Source: Mermis nigrescens
Lineage: Eukaryota; Nematoda; Enoplea; Mermithida; Mermithidae
Length of the DNA: 64,000 nucleotides
Direction: 5' to 3'
NCBI GenBank assembly: GCA_036768485.1
Contig: JAVLUZ010000273.1
Span: 4,259,391-4,323,390 of the forward strand
Made by a program: the position numbers and the translations under genes
Part shown: positions 54,701 through 64,000 of the stretch, piece after piece
Numbering within the stretch: position 1 is the first letter of the stretch
Layout: each line of letters begins with the position of its first letter
Notes under the pieces: model-generated
The model's input: only the letters and a program-made list of their open reading frames with translations
The model's database searches: none
What the model was told of the DNA's origin: nothing

Positions 54701-57700
54701 TTTTTGGACAATTTTGACACTGCTATGAAAATTTGGGGTTTCGCCATCTGTCAGAAAATCCTGGATCCACCACTGTTTCAGGGTAAGCTTTAATATTCAC
54801 TGAGATATAAATATCATTCGCTAGCGGCCCTTGTACTACTAGAATCTTCCAGAAAAGAATGTTAGCTGTGAAAATGGACCTTTGATAGTTTATTAAGTGT
54901 TTATACGTGATGTGCATGAAACCTCATATGCATATATAGTACTCGTCGTCCGTCACTCGTCACTAATCTATTAACAGGCTCGTAAGTTTAATCGGCTATT
55001 GTCTAAAGGGTAACTTATTTTAAACGGAGTATGCTCTCAAAATTGACTAAATTTTCAAAAAATTAAATTATCCTTATGAGGTTTAAATACCTAGGTATCT
55101 AAGCACCTTTTCTCAACTAACATTGAAGTCATTATTACCTGATTGTAGACGAACTTCGCCCTAATAGCTGCATGCTGAAATAAGAATAATCATCCGTGGA
55201 CCCATAATCATAAAGTTTAGGGAAGTGTCGTTTGCCCTGCAGCTGATGCAAAATGAACCATTCAATTTTCGACCGAGGATCGTATTCTGCAGATTCCACT
55301 TTTATAGCAACCATCTTGTTCAGTATCTCGTCTTTAGCCGAATATACTTGGCCATAGCCACCTTCGCCTAATTTTCTATAAATCCTTAATCCCCTGAAAT
55401 TGATAAGTACATGCAGCATCATTTTGAAGCTGAAAAAAGTGCGACAAAAAATTTTTTATGTATTATCCAATTTGTTTTAACATGAGCGCTTTTTCAAGCG
55501 AAGCCTTCGTTACACTGGCAAAATTTTTTGTGCATATTTTCAAGTGTCTAGGATTTTTTTGAGCGGAACGTCTCACACATATTATCCGAGTTTCCCTTCG
55601 AAAGACCTTGACTCAATCCTTATTGTTAATTAAATCGCACTGACACGAACAAAAGATAGGCCCGTGATTATGTTTGCCAGGAATTTTTAAACTTTTTTCA
55701 AATTTGCGAGTAAGTATTGAAAAAACTGAGCTTGCTTGTGAAGAGCTAGCTGTCTGGCGCTTGAGCTAAAGTCTGAATTTGACCGTAAACGTCAGTACTC
55801 TCAATAATCAAATACTGCATTTAAAAAATCTTCAAATCTTATAGGAGAAGACAGCGTGGCTGGAGCAATAGGTACCAAATATAAAATAAAGTGTTTACCG
55901 ACTGATTTCAAGCTTCACCTTTGGATGAAACGCGTAAAACTGAATTTGAATCAATTGAATCACAACAACGGTTTGCTTATTCCAGGAGCAGCTTGCTTGC
56001 ACTAAACGCCTATTAACCACTTTCTTTCTAAAGGCTCATCCTAAGTTCATAGACGCAAAAATTGGCTTGCGCCAAGTTCTATGCTCATGAACCGCTGAAA
56101 GGAATTACCCTCAAATCGGCTTGTATTACCAAGTCCGAAAATGTGGTTTTCGTCGTTTTTTATAGCGAAGTAGTAAGGAGACCCCCCGCGCATTTCGGGG
56201 GCGCCACGCGTTAACATAGGACGATTTTCCCGAGCTTTTCTACTTGGGGGCGCCATGCGGGTGACCGCCGTCGGCTACCCCCGCGAAAAGAAAAAAGAGT
56301 GGGTTAGTGGGAATCGAACCGCGAACAAAGCGGATTACAGTCCAACGCATAACCACATGCGCCATGGACGTAACCAGAGGGGGGTCGGTGGATGCTTTTG
56401 ACCCCCCAAAATGGAATCGTCACAAAAAAATTCAAAGGGGGGAGTAAAGGAAAATAAGCCATCTTCAAGTTTAACGTCGTTTTTTTACCATTTGAGACCC
56501 CCCCCCCCAAAACTGTTCAGACACCCCCAAAATAACATCCTGGTTACGTCCCTGTGCGCGATCTAAGTTGCTTTTAAAAGTTAAAGTTATTTATAAGGCG
56601 GTTTCGTTGGCAAAGTGCCAAAACAAAGATAGCAGCACATATGCGGTTCAACCCGTGAGTTTAATGTTTTAAATAGGAGATATAAGCGGATTTGATGCAC
56701 TTTTTTGTCAAAAAGTGACTAGTTTTATGCATAGCATCTGACTATATCAATAAGTCTGTAAATATCAAAAATTATTTCTGAACATTGTCATCCCGAATAA
56801 GATCAAAGTATATAAATAACAAAAATTTTCCGTCAAAAATTGTCATCTGACTATATCAAAAGTCTATAAATATAAAAATTTTTTGCAGAAATTTGTCTTC
56901 CGACTATATCAAAAGTCTATAAATATCAAAAAAGTCTATAAATATAAGAAATTTTCGAGTAAAAATTGTTATCCGACTAAGTCTATAGATATTAAAACTC
57001 TTTCAAATTTCAAAAATATAAGTTTAGGAACATTCTGAAATTATGACTACAAACGTCAGAATTCCGGAGTTACTAGTCTCAGAAGGGCTAAAAAATAGCC
57101 TTCACCGGCCGATGCCAGTAACTTTTTTTGAGGCCGGCTCAAACCGATCGCAGCTTCCGGAGCGTAAGCTGCACTTGCACAACATGTAACAAAACATTCA
57201 CGATCTAACAAGTTAAAAAAGGAGCATGAGGAATCTATGTACATAGGTGCAAGGTATCGCTGCCCTTCATGTGCATCACTTTTTAGGCTTCCTAGAAAGC
57301 TTTGTGCGCATTTTGAGACTAAGCACGTAGAAAAAATGCATGTATTGTAACTTCATCAGATCTTTTCTCAGACACTCATGAAAAAGCATGCTTACTAGTA
57401 AAAGCAAATCCAGGACCCAAATTAGAAAAGTTGAGCCCGTTCAGACTACAGTTATGCCTGAGGACAGTTTTTTCTTCAGAAAATTTGTCCAACTACCCTG
57501 ATAATATTAGGGAGGAAGTCAGGAAGTACTGGAATTTGATACGTACAACTAAAAGCATAAATGATGTGCTAGATCACGCCTATAATTATCGCTGGGAACC
57601 GGTAATTACTTAGATATGTTAAGTGATATTTTCAATATTGAAAAAGAGGCATTCGCATGTGAATGCAGCATTAGGTTGTATTTTTGAAAAATCGCGAAAC

Positions 57701-60700
57701 TGGTGTAAGCAATTACTGGTATGCATGCAAAATAATTTTACCCTTCTCGGAAAGCCAGTTCTTATCAGAAACAGTGATGATGTGAAAAAATTTGGCAGAA
57801 AAGCTTGAAAGAGAGCGGATATTGAGGAAAAATTCAATACGCCAGATACAAAATGGGGACTTCAGGCTATAACAGTGACCGCGGGAATTTTTCGTAACTC
57901 CTCGAAAAATTTTATTGCTGGTTGCACTGATATTTCACTTCCGATAGAAGTAACAAATCAAAGGCATACATTGCACATGACACAAGATAGCAACAGACAC
58001 AAGTTTAATGGCAATCTCTGCTTTTCCGTTGCTTAGCACAATGTCTTTTGGAAATTTTGAACCGGATGCGGTTATAGACATTTTGTACAGTATTGTCAAA
58101 ATAAAAATATTCAAGCAAACACTGGAAATTTTGAAGGAGTTCCATACCTGATTTGGAAAAAATAGAAAAATGGTTCGAAGTAGATATTCAGTGTTTTCCA
58201 TATCGATGCTGATAAGCAAACAGCTGTTTGTTGGAAAAACATGATTGCAGGAAATGACCATGACTGTTAAATTTGATATTTCAATGACTGCTTCTGATCA
58301 GGCACACTATAGCTATATCATAAATCTCGATCAGTATGCAAAGCGATACCTGTGTATCATGTGCAGCAGATTATTCAAAAAGTCTGAATACTTAAATGAG
58401 CATACTATGCAACATCATTGTAATCGGGGTGAGGACAAAGCACAAATTTCCCGGTGGAGTGTTTCAGCGCTGAGAAACTGTTTTTGAAGAACTGGCTGAT
58501 CTCGACATTCAATAGAAAATCATTTCTGTCCTTATCAGCTTGTATATGACTTTGAGGCAATTTTAATTAAAGAAGTTAAAGGTTCAAATAAACTACAGTT
58601 TATAACACAGCATCAACCCATTTCATGTGCAGTAAATACAAATGTGCCAGGATTTGAACCAACATGTTTCATAAATGAGGATCCTGATCAACTGATCATA
58701 CAGTTACTACAGCATCTTGAAAAAATTCAGCAGGCGCAAAGCGCCCTACTCTTACCATACTTTCAAGATATCTTTAAAGCCCTCAATCAGTAAATTCAAA
58801 TGATTCAGGAACCCTGTTTCGCGCCTTACATCCCTTTCTTCATGTTCCTTAATGTAGGCGATCTGATTTTGAATTTTCTGATTGAGGAGCTTTAAAGATA
58901 TCTTGAAAGTATGGTAGAGAGGTCGCTTGCGCCTGCCCTGAATTTCAAGATGCTGTAGTAACTGTATGATCAGTTGATCAGGATCGTACGTGAGCAGCAA
59001 GAAAATTCTGGGGGTGCAAAATTTTTTTGAAGGTCGAAAAATGGCCTTAAAAATGGTGGGTATGGCGAAAAAACACCATTTTTTGACGTTTCTCATCAAG
59101 CACTATCCATTGGCATCAAAAAATTGCGAAAAAAACAAAAAAATTTCAAAATTGAATTCTGGGGGGGTATTTTGATTTCTGGGGGGTGGGAATTTTTGTT
59201 CCTGGGGGTGCATACCCCAAACCCCCACGCCCAGGTGTGATCAGGATCCTCATTTATGAAACATGTTGGTTCAAATCCTGGCACATTTGTATTTACTGCA
59301 CATGAAATGGGTTGATGCTGTGTTATAAACTGTAGTTTATCTGAACCTTTAACTTCTTTTTAATTAAAATTGCCTCAAAGTCATATACAGCCAGATAAGG
59401 ACAGAAATGATTTTCTATTGGAATGTCGAGATCAGCCAGTTCTTCAAAAACAGTTTTCTTCAGTTGAAACACTCCACCTGGAAATTTGTGCTTTGTCTCA
59501 CCCTGATTACAATGATGTTTAGCATGCTCATTTAAGTATTCAGACTTTTTGAATAATCTGCTGCACATGATACACAGGTATCGCTTTGCATACTGATCGA
59601 GATTTATGATATAGCTATAGTGTGCCTGATCAGAAGCAGTCATTGAAATATCTAAATTTAACAGTTTGTCATATTTCCTAATCACGTTTTCCAACAAACA
59701 GCTGTTTGCTTATCAGCATCGATATGAAAACACTGAATATCTACTTCGAACCATTTTTCTATTTTTTCCAAATCAGTATATGGAACTCCTTCAAAATTTT
59801 CAGTGTTTGCTTGAATATTTTTATTTTGACAATACTGTACAAAATGTCTATAAACTGCATCCGGTTCAAAATTTCCAAAAAGACATTGTGCTAAGCAACG
59901 GAAAAAGCAGAGATTGTCATTAAACTTGTGTCTGTTGCTATCTTGTGTCATGTGCAATGTATGCCTTTGATTTGTTACTTCTATCGGAAGTGAAATATCA
60001 GTGCAACCAGCAACAAAATTTTTCTGAGGAGTTACGAAAAATTCTACATTTGTTATAGCCTGAAGTCCCCATTTTGTATCTGGGCGGCTGAATTTTTCCT
60101 CAATATCCATTTCTTCAAGCTTTTCTGCCAAATTTTTCACATCATCACTGTTTCTGATAAGAACTGGCTTTCCAAGAAGGGTAAAATTATTTTGGCATGC
60201 ATACCAGTAATTGCTTACACCAGTTTCGCGATTTTTCAAAATACAACCTAATGCTGCATTCACGCGGAATGCCTCTTTTTCAATATTGAAAATATCACTT
60301 AACATATCTAAGTAATTACCGGTTCCCCAGCGATAATTATAGGCGTGATCTAGCACATCATTTATGCTTTTAGTTGTACGTATCAAATTCCAGTACTTCC
60401 TGACTTCCTCCCTAATATTATCAGGGTAGTTGGACAAATTTTCTGGAAGAAAACTGTCCTCAGGCATAACTGTAGTCTGAACGGGCTCAACTTTTTCTAA
60501 TTTGGGTCCTGGATTTGCTTTTACTAGTAAGCATGCTTTCATATGAGTGTCTGAGAAAAGATCTGATGAGTTACAATACATGCATTTTTTTCTACGTGCT
60601 TAGTCTCAAAATGCGCACAAAGCTTTCTAGGAAGCCTAAAAAGTGATGCACATGAAGGGCAGCGATACCTTGCACCTATGTGCACAGATTCCTCATGCTC

Positions 60701-62784
60701 CTTTAACTTGTTAGATCGTGTGAATGTTTTGTTACATGTTGTGCAAGTGTGCAGCTTACGCTCCGGAAGCTGCGATCGGTTTGAGCCGGCCTCAAAAAAA
60801 GTTACTGGCATCGGCCGGTGAAGGCTATTTTTTAGCCCTTCTGAGACCAGTAACCCCGGAATTCTGACGTTTGTAGTCATAATTTCCAGAATGTTCCTAA
60901 ACTTATATTTTTGAAATTTGAAAGAGTTTTAATATTTATAGACTTAGTCGGATAACAATTTTTACTCGAAAATTTCTTATATTTATAGACTTTTTGATAT
61001 TTATAGACTTTTGATATAGTCGGAAGACAAATTTCTGCAAAAAATTTTTATATTTATAGACTTTTGATATAGTCAGATGACAATTTTTGACGGAAAATTT
61101 TTGTTATTTATAGACTTTGATCTTAGTCGGGATGACAATGTTCAGAAATAATTTTTGATATTTATAGACTTATTGATATAGTCAGATGCTATGCTTAAAA
61201 CTAGTCACTTTTTGACAAAAAAAGTGCATCAAATCCGCTTATATCTCCTATTTAAAACATTAAACTCACGGGTTGAACCGCATATGTGCTGCCATCTTTG
61301 TTTTGGCACTTTGCCAACGAAATCCGCCTTATAAATAACTTTAACTTTTTAAAAACAACTTAGATCGCCAGGGACGTAACCAGGATGTTATTTTGGGGGT
61401 GTCTGAACAGTTTTGGGGGGTCTCAAATGGTAAAAAAACGACGTTAAACTTGAAGATGGCTTATTTTCCTTTACTCCCTCCTTTGAATTTTTTTGTGACG
61501 ATTCCATTTTGGGGGGTCAAAAGACCCACTGACCCCCTCTGGTTACGTCCATGGATCGCGCATGTGGTTATGCGTTGGACTGTAATCCGCTTTGTTCGCG
61601 GTTCGATTCCCACTAACCCACTCTTTTTTCTTTTCGCGGGGGTAGCCGAAGGCGGTCACCCGCATGGCGCCCCCAAGTAGAAAAGCTCGGGAAAATCGTC
61701 CTATGTTATAACGTGTGGCGCCCCCAAAATGCGCGCGGGGGGTCTCCTTACTACTAGCGACTTTTAGAAAAGTCGTCGTCATTTCTAAAGGTTTATAATA
61801 ATTGTAGCTCTTGGCGCAAAGCCAATTGAAGGACTCATCAACTTATTAACCTTTAAAGGTTCAAAGAACTTTAAAACATTTTATAAAGATTCACAAGTAA
61901 AGATTCGGTACAAGCCAATTTATGCATCGTTGTAGAACAGATTTTGGACTTATGAACCTTTAGGAAGGACTTGTAAACTCATGAAGATCCGTATATTTCT
62001 ATGCCTTTCGTGCCAAGCGAACACATATGAAGTTATGAAAGCGCCTACATGAATTTATGAATTCGAATCATATCAAAGGTAATGCATGACTGGTAAATAT
62101 GTGACGCACAGATTTCTAAGCAATATTGATGCGATTGATTTTATGCAAATAAATAGTGGAATTTCGTTCAATTATGCATATTCATCATCCATCCGTCAAT
62201 GTAAAAATGTATGTTTTACGCCATACCAATGAGGAAGTTGTATTTTTGAAAAACAACAAAGTGAGTCATATTTTTCATTGCCAAACGTAGTAGCGTAATT
62301 GGTTCAAGTGTTTGGGTGAATGAAATATTTCTGTCTAAAAAAATAATAAGACGCCTAGTGCAAAAACTAATTTTCAGTGCTAGTAGAGGTATGTATCAGC
62401 TGCAGAATGGTTTAAAGTAGCATACAGTAAGTTATTAAACAAACTAAAACTTCATGTGCCTATCAATTGCTAGAATGGCTAAAAGTGGTACCTACCTTCA
62501 CATTATCTAGATTGCATTCACACATTCAAAATATTCATAAAAACGCCCTTGGATTGAGCGCCCAGTCTTACATGAATGCAAGCATCTTCTAGAAAATCTT
62601 TATTTTCTGTGCATACAAGCACTGCTCACCTAAAATTTCGCCTTTCTTAAAGAGGTCGCCGCTTGATTTCCGCTTATGTGTAACTTCACCGATTCGGTCG
62701 CGCTTATCATTTTGCTTCAAGGCAGCCAATCTACTAATTGGTGCAGCAGCCTTCTCTTTTGTAACGTTCGCCGTTTTGCACGCA
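48476..62784 (-). CDS. TTBK: Tau-tubulin-kinase-like (CK1 superfamily) protein kinase, multi-exon gene span
   Basis: Four exons were found, listed separately. The kinase has LGEGGYGQVYSA (P-loop), VAIKVES (lysine), LHRDIKPSNMAVG (catalytic loop), LLDYGLAR (DYG in place of DFG), FRGTARYASLAAH and DDLWSAFYTFVELLSGVLPW. The form HRDIKPSN plus RGTxRYAS, lacking an APE motif, is diagnostic of the CK1/TTBK group; family members phosphorylate Ser/Thr on cytoskeletal proteins such as tau. The product is short (~345 residues), so the long vertebrate TTBK tail is absent, as in many nematode members. A single-base frameshift in the last exon and a phase gap between the first two exons mean the model is incomplete. 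It could be a functional gene with an assembly error or a recent pseudogene. Confidence 0.88.
48790..50060. other. TTBK intron DNA, little recognised
   Basis: AT-rich. At 49,780-50,040 there is a repeat fragment with the ggcgcgaagcgc hairpin (49,997-50,008), related to the stretch at 15.6 kb. Confidence 0.5.
50070..51207. mobile_element. Foldback element made of inverted 15-bp arrays
   Basis: The left array (50,073-50,365, ~19 units of gcgcgcgacattaga) and right array (50,950-51,207, ~17 units of gctctaatgtcgcgc) are inverse. A ~580-bp AT-rich spacer between them contains a separate hairpin MITE. The left units are nearly identical; the right ones vary. It is not a CRISPR: no spacers. Confidence 0.88.
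50431..50550. mobile_element. 120-bp hairpin MITE (TTGGTGCCAG ends)
   Basis: ttggtgccagacatgggcta is mirrored by agcccatgcgctggcaccaa. The stem continues through taaatggagcaaaaatt to a loop reading ccgctcgcttcactcgctcc. It shares its ends and loop with the left hairpin of the 40.9-kb foldback element. Confidence 0.85.
52147..52470 (-). CDS. TTBK: TTBK exon: catalytic loop and activation segment
   Basis: After tactctaag and in phase with the previous exon it reads RNCSFEQRRLSTIAAYRV, ITALKELHNIGYLHRDIKPS, TVYLLDYGLARTYLDDNG and GDLSFRGTARYASLAAH, ending SKDLSRRDDLW across the donor CTCTG|gtaagc (phase 2). HRD Asp, the Asn of KPSN and the metal-binding Asp of DYG are intact. Confidence 0.95.
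52480..53660. other. TTBK intron DNA, nothing recognised
   Basis: AT-rich with no frame. A phrase like cagggtgtctcacctagcta at 52,903 resembles transposon ends but lacks a partner. Confidence 0.5.
53668..53920 (+). mobile_element. MITE family E copy
   Basis: It starts cacacctgggcggggg, contains gccaatggatagtgcttgat and the aagccataccaccattttaa block, and ends cccccagaattttcatgctg-cccacgtat. It lies in a TTBK intron. No clear target duplication was seen. Confidence 0.75.
53925..55130. other. TTBK intron DNA, nothing recognised
   Basis: AT-rich and non-coding. A degraded MITE fragment may end near 54,775 (tcctggatccaccactg). Confidence 0.5.
55139..55393 (-). CDS. TTBK: TTBK exon: P-loop, ATP lysine, N-lobe
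   Basis: The acceptor tcaatttcag leads to GLRIYRKLGEGGYGQVYSAK, then MVAIKVESAEYDPRSK, IEWFILHQLQGK, FPKLYDYGST and YFSMQLLGRSSSTIR. The donor is ATCAG|gtaata, phase 2. The frame requires a preceding exon ending in phase 2, whereas the 5' exon at 62.6 kb ends in phase 1, so at least one small exon is missing between them. Confidence 0.92.
56299..56370 (-). pseudogene. tRNA-like sequence (Pol III A and B boxes), left arm
   Basis: On the minus strand tggcgcatgtggttatgcg (A box-like) is followed by ggttcgattcc, a perfect B box, at tRNA spacing, with tgtaa in the anticodon region. The acceptor stem does not pair and the anticodon stem is imperfect, so this is a tRNA-derived SINE head or tRNA pseudogene rather than a working gene. 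Confidence 0.6.
56367..56553. mobile_element. ~185-bp MITE in the left arm (GGACGTAACCAG ends)
   Basis: ggacgtaaccagaggggggt and catcctggttacgtccctg are inverse ends. The interior is G-rich at one side and C-rich at the other. The right-arm counterpart occupies 61,370-61,553 with GATCGC on both sides. Confidence 0.78.
56740..57000 (+). repeat. Tandem ATTTATAGACTTTTGATATAGTC-type units upstream of the left-arm gene
   Basis: Five or six imperfect units built on ctataaatatcaaaa and gactatatcaaaagtc, spaced ~40-70 bp. The mirror array is at 60,935-61,190. Its position just upstream of the start codons could reflect a promoter or origin of the element. Confidence 0.7.
57043..58800 (+). pseudogene. 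Decayed copy of the same selfish-element gene (left arm)
   Basis: This mirrors the right-arm gene from the ATG-equivalent at 57,043 through the zinc fingers, the YPDNIREEVRKYWNLIRTTK block (57,500), the FFRC block (58,020) and the finger plus FPGG and YDFEAIL-like region (58,250-58,580). Many single-base indels break the frame, more than in the right arm, and the open pieces are short. It keeps the uninterrupted ctgatcaactgatca site where the right arm has a MITE. Confidence 0.78.
58880..59697 (-). pseudogene. Selfish-element protein, start of B-family polymerase exonuclease region (right arm)
   Basis: The frame has a finger-like KRYLCIMCSRLFKKSEYL segment, FPGGVFQLKKTVFEELADLD and YLAVYDFEAIL, which matches exonuclease motif I (D-F-E) of protein-primed B-family DNA polymerases. 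After a MITE insertion (58,983-59,237) it resumes with PDQLIIQLLQHLE and runs into the centre of the palindrome. Exo II/III and the palm are missing. The affiliation is with Polinton/Maverick- or adintovirus-like or related elements; the exact family is not settled. Confidence 0.65.
58975..59245 (-). mobile_element. MITE family E copy inserted in the right palindrome arm
   Basis: The element covers 58,983-59,237 and is flanked by TGATCAGG on both sides. It ends in CGCCCAGGTG (complement CACCTGGGCG) and starts near GTACGTG. The left arm has the empty site at about 58,680-58,698. The 8-bp duplication suggests hAT mobilisation. Confidence 0.88.
59682..60581 (-). pseudogene. Selfish-element protein, central region with FFRCLA motif (right arm)
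   Basis: The longest frame of the window (299 codons). It includes YPDNIREEVRKYWNLIRTTK, NNFTLLGKPVLIRNSDD, KWGLQAITNVEFFVTPQKNF and NDNLCFFRCLAQCLFG. The Cys-F-F-R-C-L-A block, followed by a His-rich helix, is the conserved block found upstream of the exonuclease region in these elements. The frame continues from the zinc-finger segment and shifts again at about 59,690. The left arm carries a more damaged copy at 57.4-58.2 kb. Confidence 0.75.
60539..60880 (-). pseudogene. Selfish-element protein, N-terminal C2H2 fingers (right arm)
   Basis: A 113-codon frame contains two C2H2-like fingers: C-T-T-C-N-K-T-F with H-x4-H spacing (CTTCNKTFTRSNKL), and CPSCASLFRLPRKLCAHF with H-x3-H. It ends just after ACIVTHQIF where a frameshift passes coding to the next segment. 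This N-terminus is typical of the metazoan genomic proteins that carry a B-family DNA polymerase. Confidence 0.75.
60935..61190 (-). repeat. Tandem units upstream of the right-arm gene
   Basis: This is the mirror of the array at 56.74 kb, with units such as tttatagacttttgatatag. Confidence 0.7.
61370..61553. mobile_element. ~185-bp MITE in the right arm
   Basis: Ends cagggacgtaaccaggatg and ctggttacgtccatg, with gatcgc at each flank. It is present in both arms, so it inserted before the duplication that made the palindrome. Confidence 0.78.
61556..61622 (+). pseudogene. tRNA-like sequence, right arm
   Basis: The mirror copy: gcgcatgtggttatgcg and ggttcgattcccactaaccc. It abuts the MITE at 61,370-61,553, which seems to have inserted at its 5' end. 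Confidence 0.6.
61850..62580. other. TTBK intron DNA, nothing recognised
   Basis: AT-rich DNA between the palindrome and the 5' TTBK exon. The small exon needed to join the phases could be here or between 55.4 and 56.0 kb but was not found. Confidence 0.5.
62630..62784 (-). CDS. TTBK: TTBK 5' exon (N-terminal region before the kinase domain)
   Basis: The open frame reads ANVTKEKAAAPISRLAALK, then KRDRIGEVTHKRKSSG and DLFKKGEILG, with an excellent donor TTTTAG|gtgagc (phase 1). A basic/Ser stretch followed by F-K-K-G-E-I-L is what usually precedes the P-loop in worm TTBK-like kinases. No ATG lies in frame and the frame opens near 62,820, so the true 5' border (start codon or acceptor) is not resolved. 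Confidence 0.6.
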
Positions 62785-63047
62785 GGAAGAAACAAATTAT
62801 AAGAGCGTATTGAACAAACGAATCAACATGCGAATAATACAGCCAAATACTCAATGACTCGATCCTATTTTAACAGTATGCATTGATTTACATTTCCGTT
62901 AAATTGTTAAATTTAGAAGAATATTTTATGTCAAGATATTTCAAAAAAATAGTGAGTATAAAAAGTGCATTGAAATCAATTTTAAGCGGTCTAGCGAGTA
63001 GCTACAAAAGTGGTTTCTAGGCAGGTTACTGGAATGTAATTTTGCAT

Positions 63048-64000
63048 ATCATAGGTAGCGCGATAGCGCCTACCATATATACTTGGCCATCCTTTTTCTT
63101 ATATGTTTATCACAGCGAGTGCGAAATTTGTGTCCCCCCTCACAGCAACAACGGCACACATCTGGGAGGTGCGGTTTTTTTAAAAGGTAGATAATAAAAA
63201 AACTTAGATACCCTTTTTTTGTTTACACTCAATACGTGAGTGTGTAAAGTTTACACCAAAATTCAAATGATCGGCGGAGGACCAATTTTTTGAAAAAATG
63301 TTTTATCTGATTAGTAGTTTACGAATCTGGTTTTAAAATTTCTTTACACGCATTACTTGTTGCACAGGAGTGTAAATTAGACGGTTTTTTTACAGTTTTC
63401 ATGTGCATAAGCATATCTAACTCAGTTTTACATTCTATGCAGTCTGATTGGTTTCAAAAGGTAGACGGTTATAACATCTAGGGAGACTTCTTTATTTTTT
63501 TTAAGTAATGTTTGCAAATTTAGAGGCGGTTTATTGTAAAGAGTCTGGGACAAAAAAATTTTTTTCTTGCCATATTCTCCACATAGTAGACTCAGATTTT
63601 CTTATTACAGAGGTTTTTGACTCGTCTTTAATAAATAATTATTTTTTATTATCTTAAATGCACTATTCTTAAACTTCAGTAGAATGATTAATATTTTTCA
63701 ATATAGTATTATCTAGCTGAAATCTTGGATGCGAGCTGAGTTGATGCAACGACTGACGTATCCGTTCTCGCATGTGGATTTAAAAAAAGAATAATGGGTT
63801 CAAGTCTTCTGAATACTAACTTTTTCATGTTTTTAATTCTTTTGGCAAAACCATGCACTTCATTTGACTTATTCATCTATTTAGGTCCTGCAGATCACAC
63901 AGTATTTTGTTTTTGAATTTCGCCTCAGTTCTCGAATGGGAGTGTAAAGAGTGCGAGAATCTGGGGTGAAAAGACATATTTCGGTCGAGTTTTCGACTTG
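63048..64000 (+). repeat. Repeat family I, second copy, running off the window
   Basis: tcataggtagcgcgatagcg, acagcaacaacggcacacat, ggaggtgcggtttttttaaa and, near the right edge, gagtgtaaagagtgcgagaa match the 43.1-kb element in the same order. The tandem part lies outside the window. Confidence 0.78.

Larger units (their letters stand above)
56055..61840. repeat. Large palindrome: two arms of ~2.7 kb carrying a decayed selfish-element gene
   Basis: The left arm (56,055 to about 58,803) and right arm (about 58,865 to 61,840) are inverted copies separated by ~60 bp that themselves contain a small hairpin (CGCCTTACAT/ATGTAGGCG). In order from the outside each arm holds a GGGGGCGCC-rich segment, a tRNA-like sequence, a ~180-bp MITE, a stretch of repeated ATTTATAGACTTTTGATA units and then the 5' portion of a zinc-finger/DNA-polymerase-B type gene reading toward the centre. 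The right arm alone has a later 255-bp MITE. The arms have drifted independently, with more frameshifts on the left. The polymerase core is absent from both. Confidence 0.88.

Noticed and set aside
56299..56370. A functional tRNA-Tyr gene
   Set aside because: The B box is perfect, but the acceptor and anticodon stems do not pair properly.
57043..60880. An intact DNA-polymerase-bearing element able to replicate
   Set aside because: Both copies are frameshifted and the polymerase core is absent from the window.

Overview
The window looks like nuclear DNA of an invertebrate animal. It is AT-rich and intron-rich, packed with non-autonomous DNA transposons, and carries two multi-exon protein kinase genes, both on the minus strand. 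The second kinase belongs to the tau-tubulin/casein-kinase-1 group, and its sequence resembles the expanded nematode-type members, so a nematode or other ecdysozoan is the best guess. No rRNA, mitochondrial or bacterial signal was seen and the species is not identified.

Gene 1 (about 34.5 kb down to 2.6 kb) is a mixed-lineage kinase (MLK, a MAP3K of the JNK pathway). Eleven exons could be placed with GT/AG borders and matching phases: SH3, Gly-rich loop, catalytic loop, DFG/APE, C-lobe, leucine zipper, a CRIB-like motif and a Ser/Pro-rich tail. The small CRIB exon (10,660-10,770) and a tail exon (6,642-6,807) are short and easily missed. The gene may continue past the left edge of the window. 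Its introns (1.2-9.2 kb) are largely made of repeats.

Gene 2 (about 62.8 kb down to 48.5 kb) is a TTBK-type kinase: a 5' exon, P-loop exon, catalytic exon and terminal exon. The terminal exon carries a one-base frameshift and ends in a stop soon after the kinase domain. The 5' exon and P-loop exon do not join in phase, so a small exon is missing.

The rest is mobile-element debris. It includes several hAT-like MITE families with recognisable 8-bp target duplications, an internally deleted hAT element (19,639-20,804) with remnants of a BED finger and of the C-terminal dimerisation domain, Tc1/mariner-like MITEs with TA duplications, a 5'-truncated LINE (36,085-37,260) whose empty site survives at 47.5 kb, and two foldback elements built of inverted minisatellites (40.9-42.2 kb and 50.1-51.2 kb). 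A 1-kb minisatellite lies at 26.4-27.4 kb and a TTTACA-rich tandem element at 43.1-45.5 kb, with a second copy starting at 63.0 kb. The most unusual structure is a palindrome of about 5.8 kb (56.05-61.84 kb). Each arm carries the 5' part of a decayed zinc-finger/B-family DNA polymerase type gene from a selfish element, both arms read toward the centre, and both lack the polymerase core.

A short GC-rich hairpin (stem GGCGC/GCGCC with a variable 1-3 nt loop) recurs in many repeat families with otherwise different termini. It is the most pervasive pattern in the window that standard annotation does not explain.
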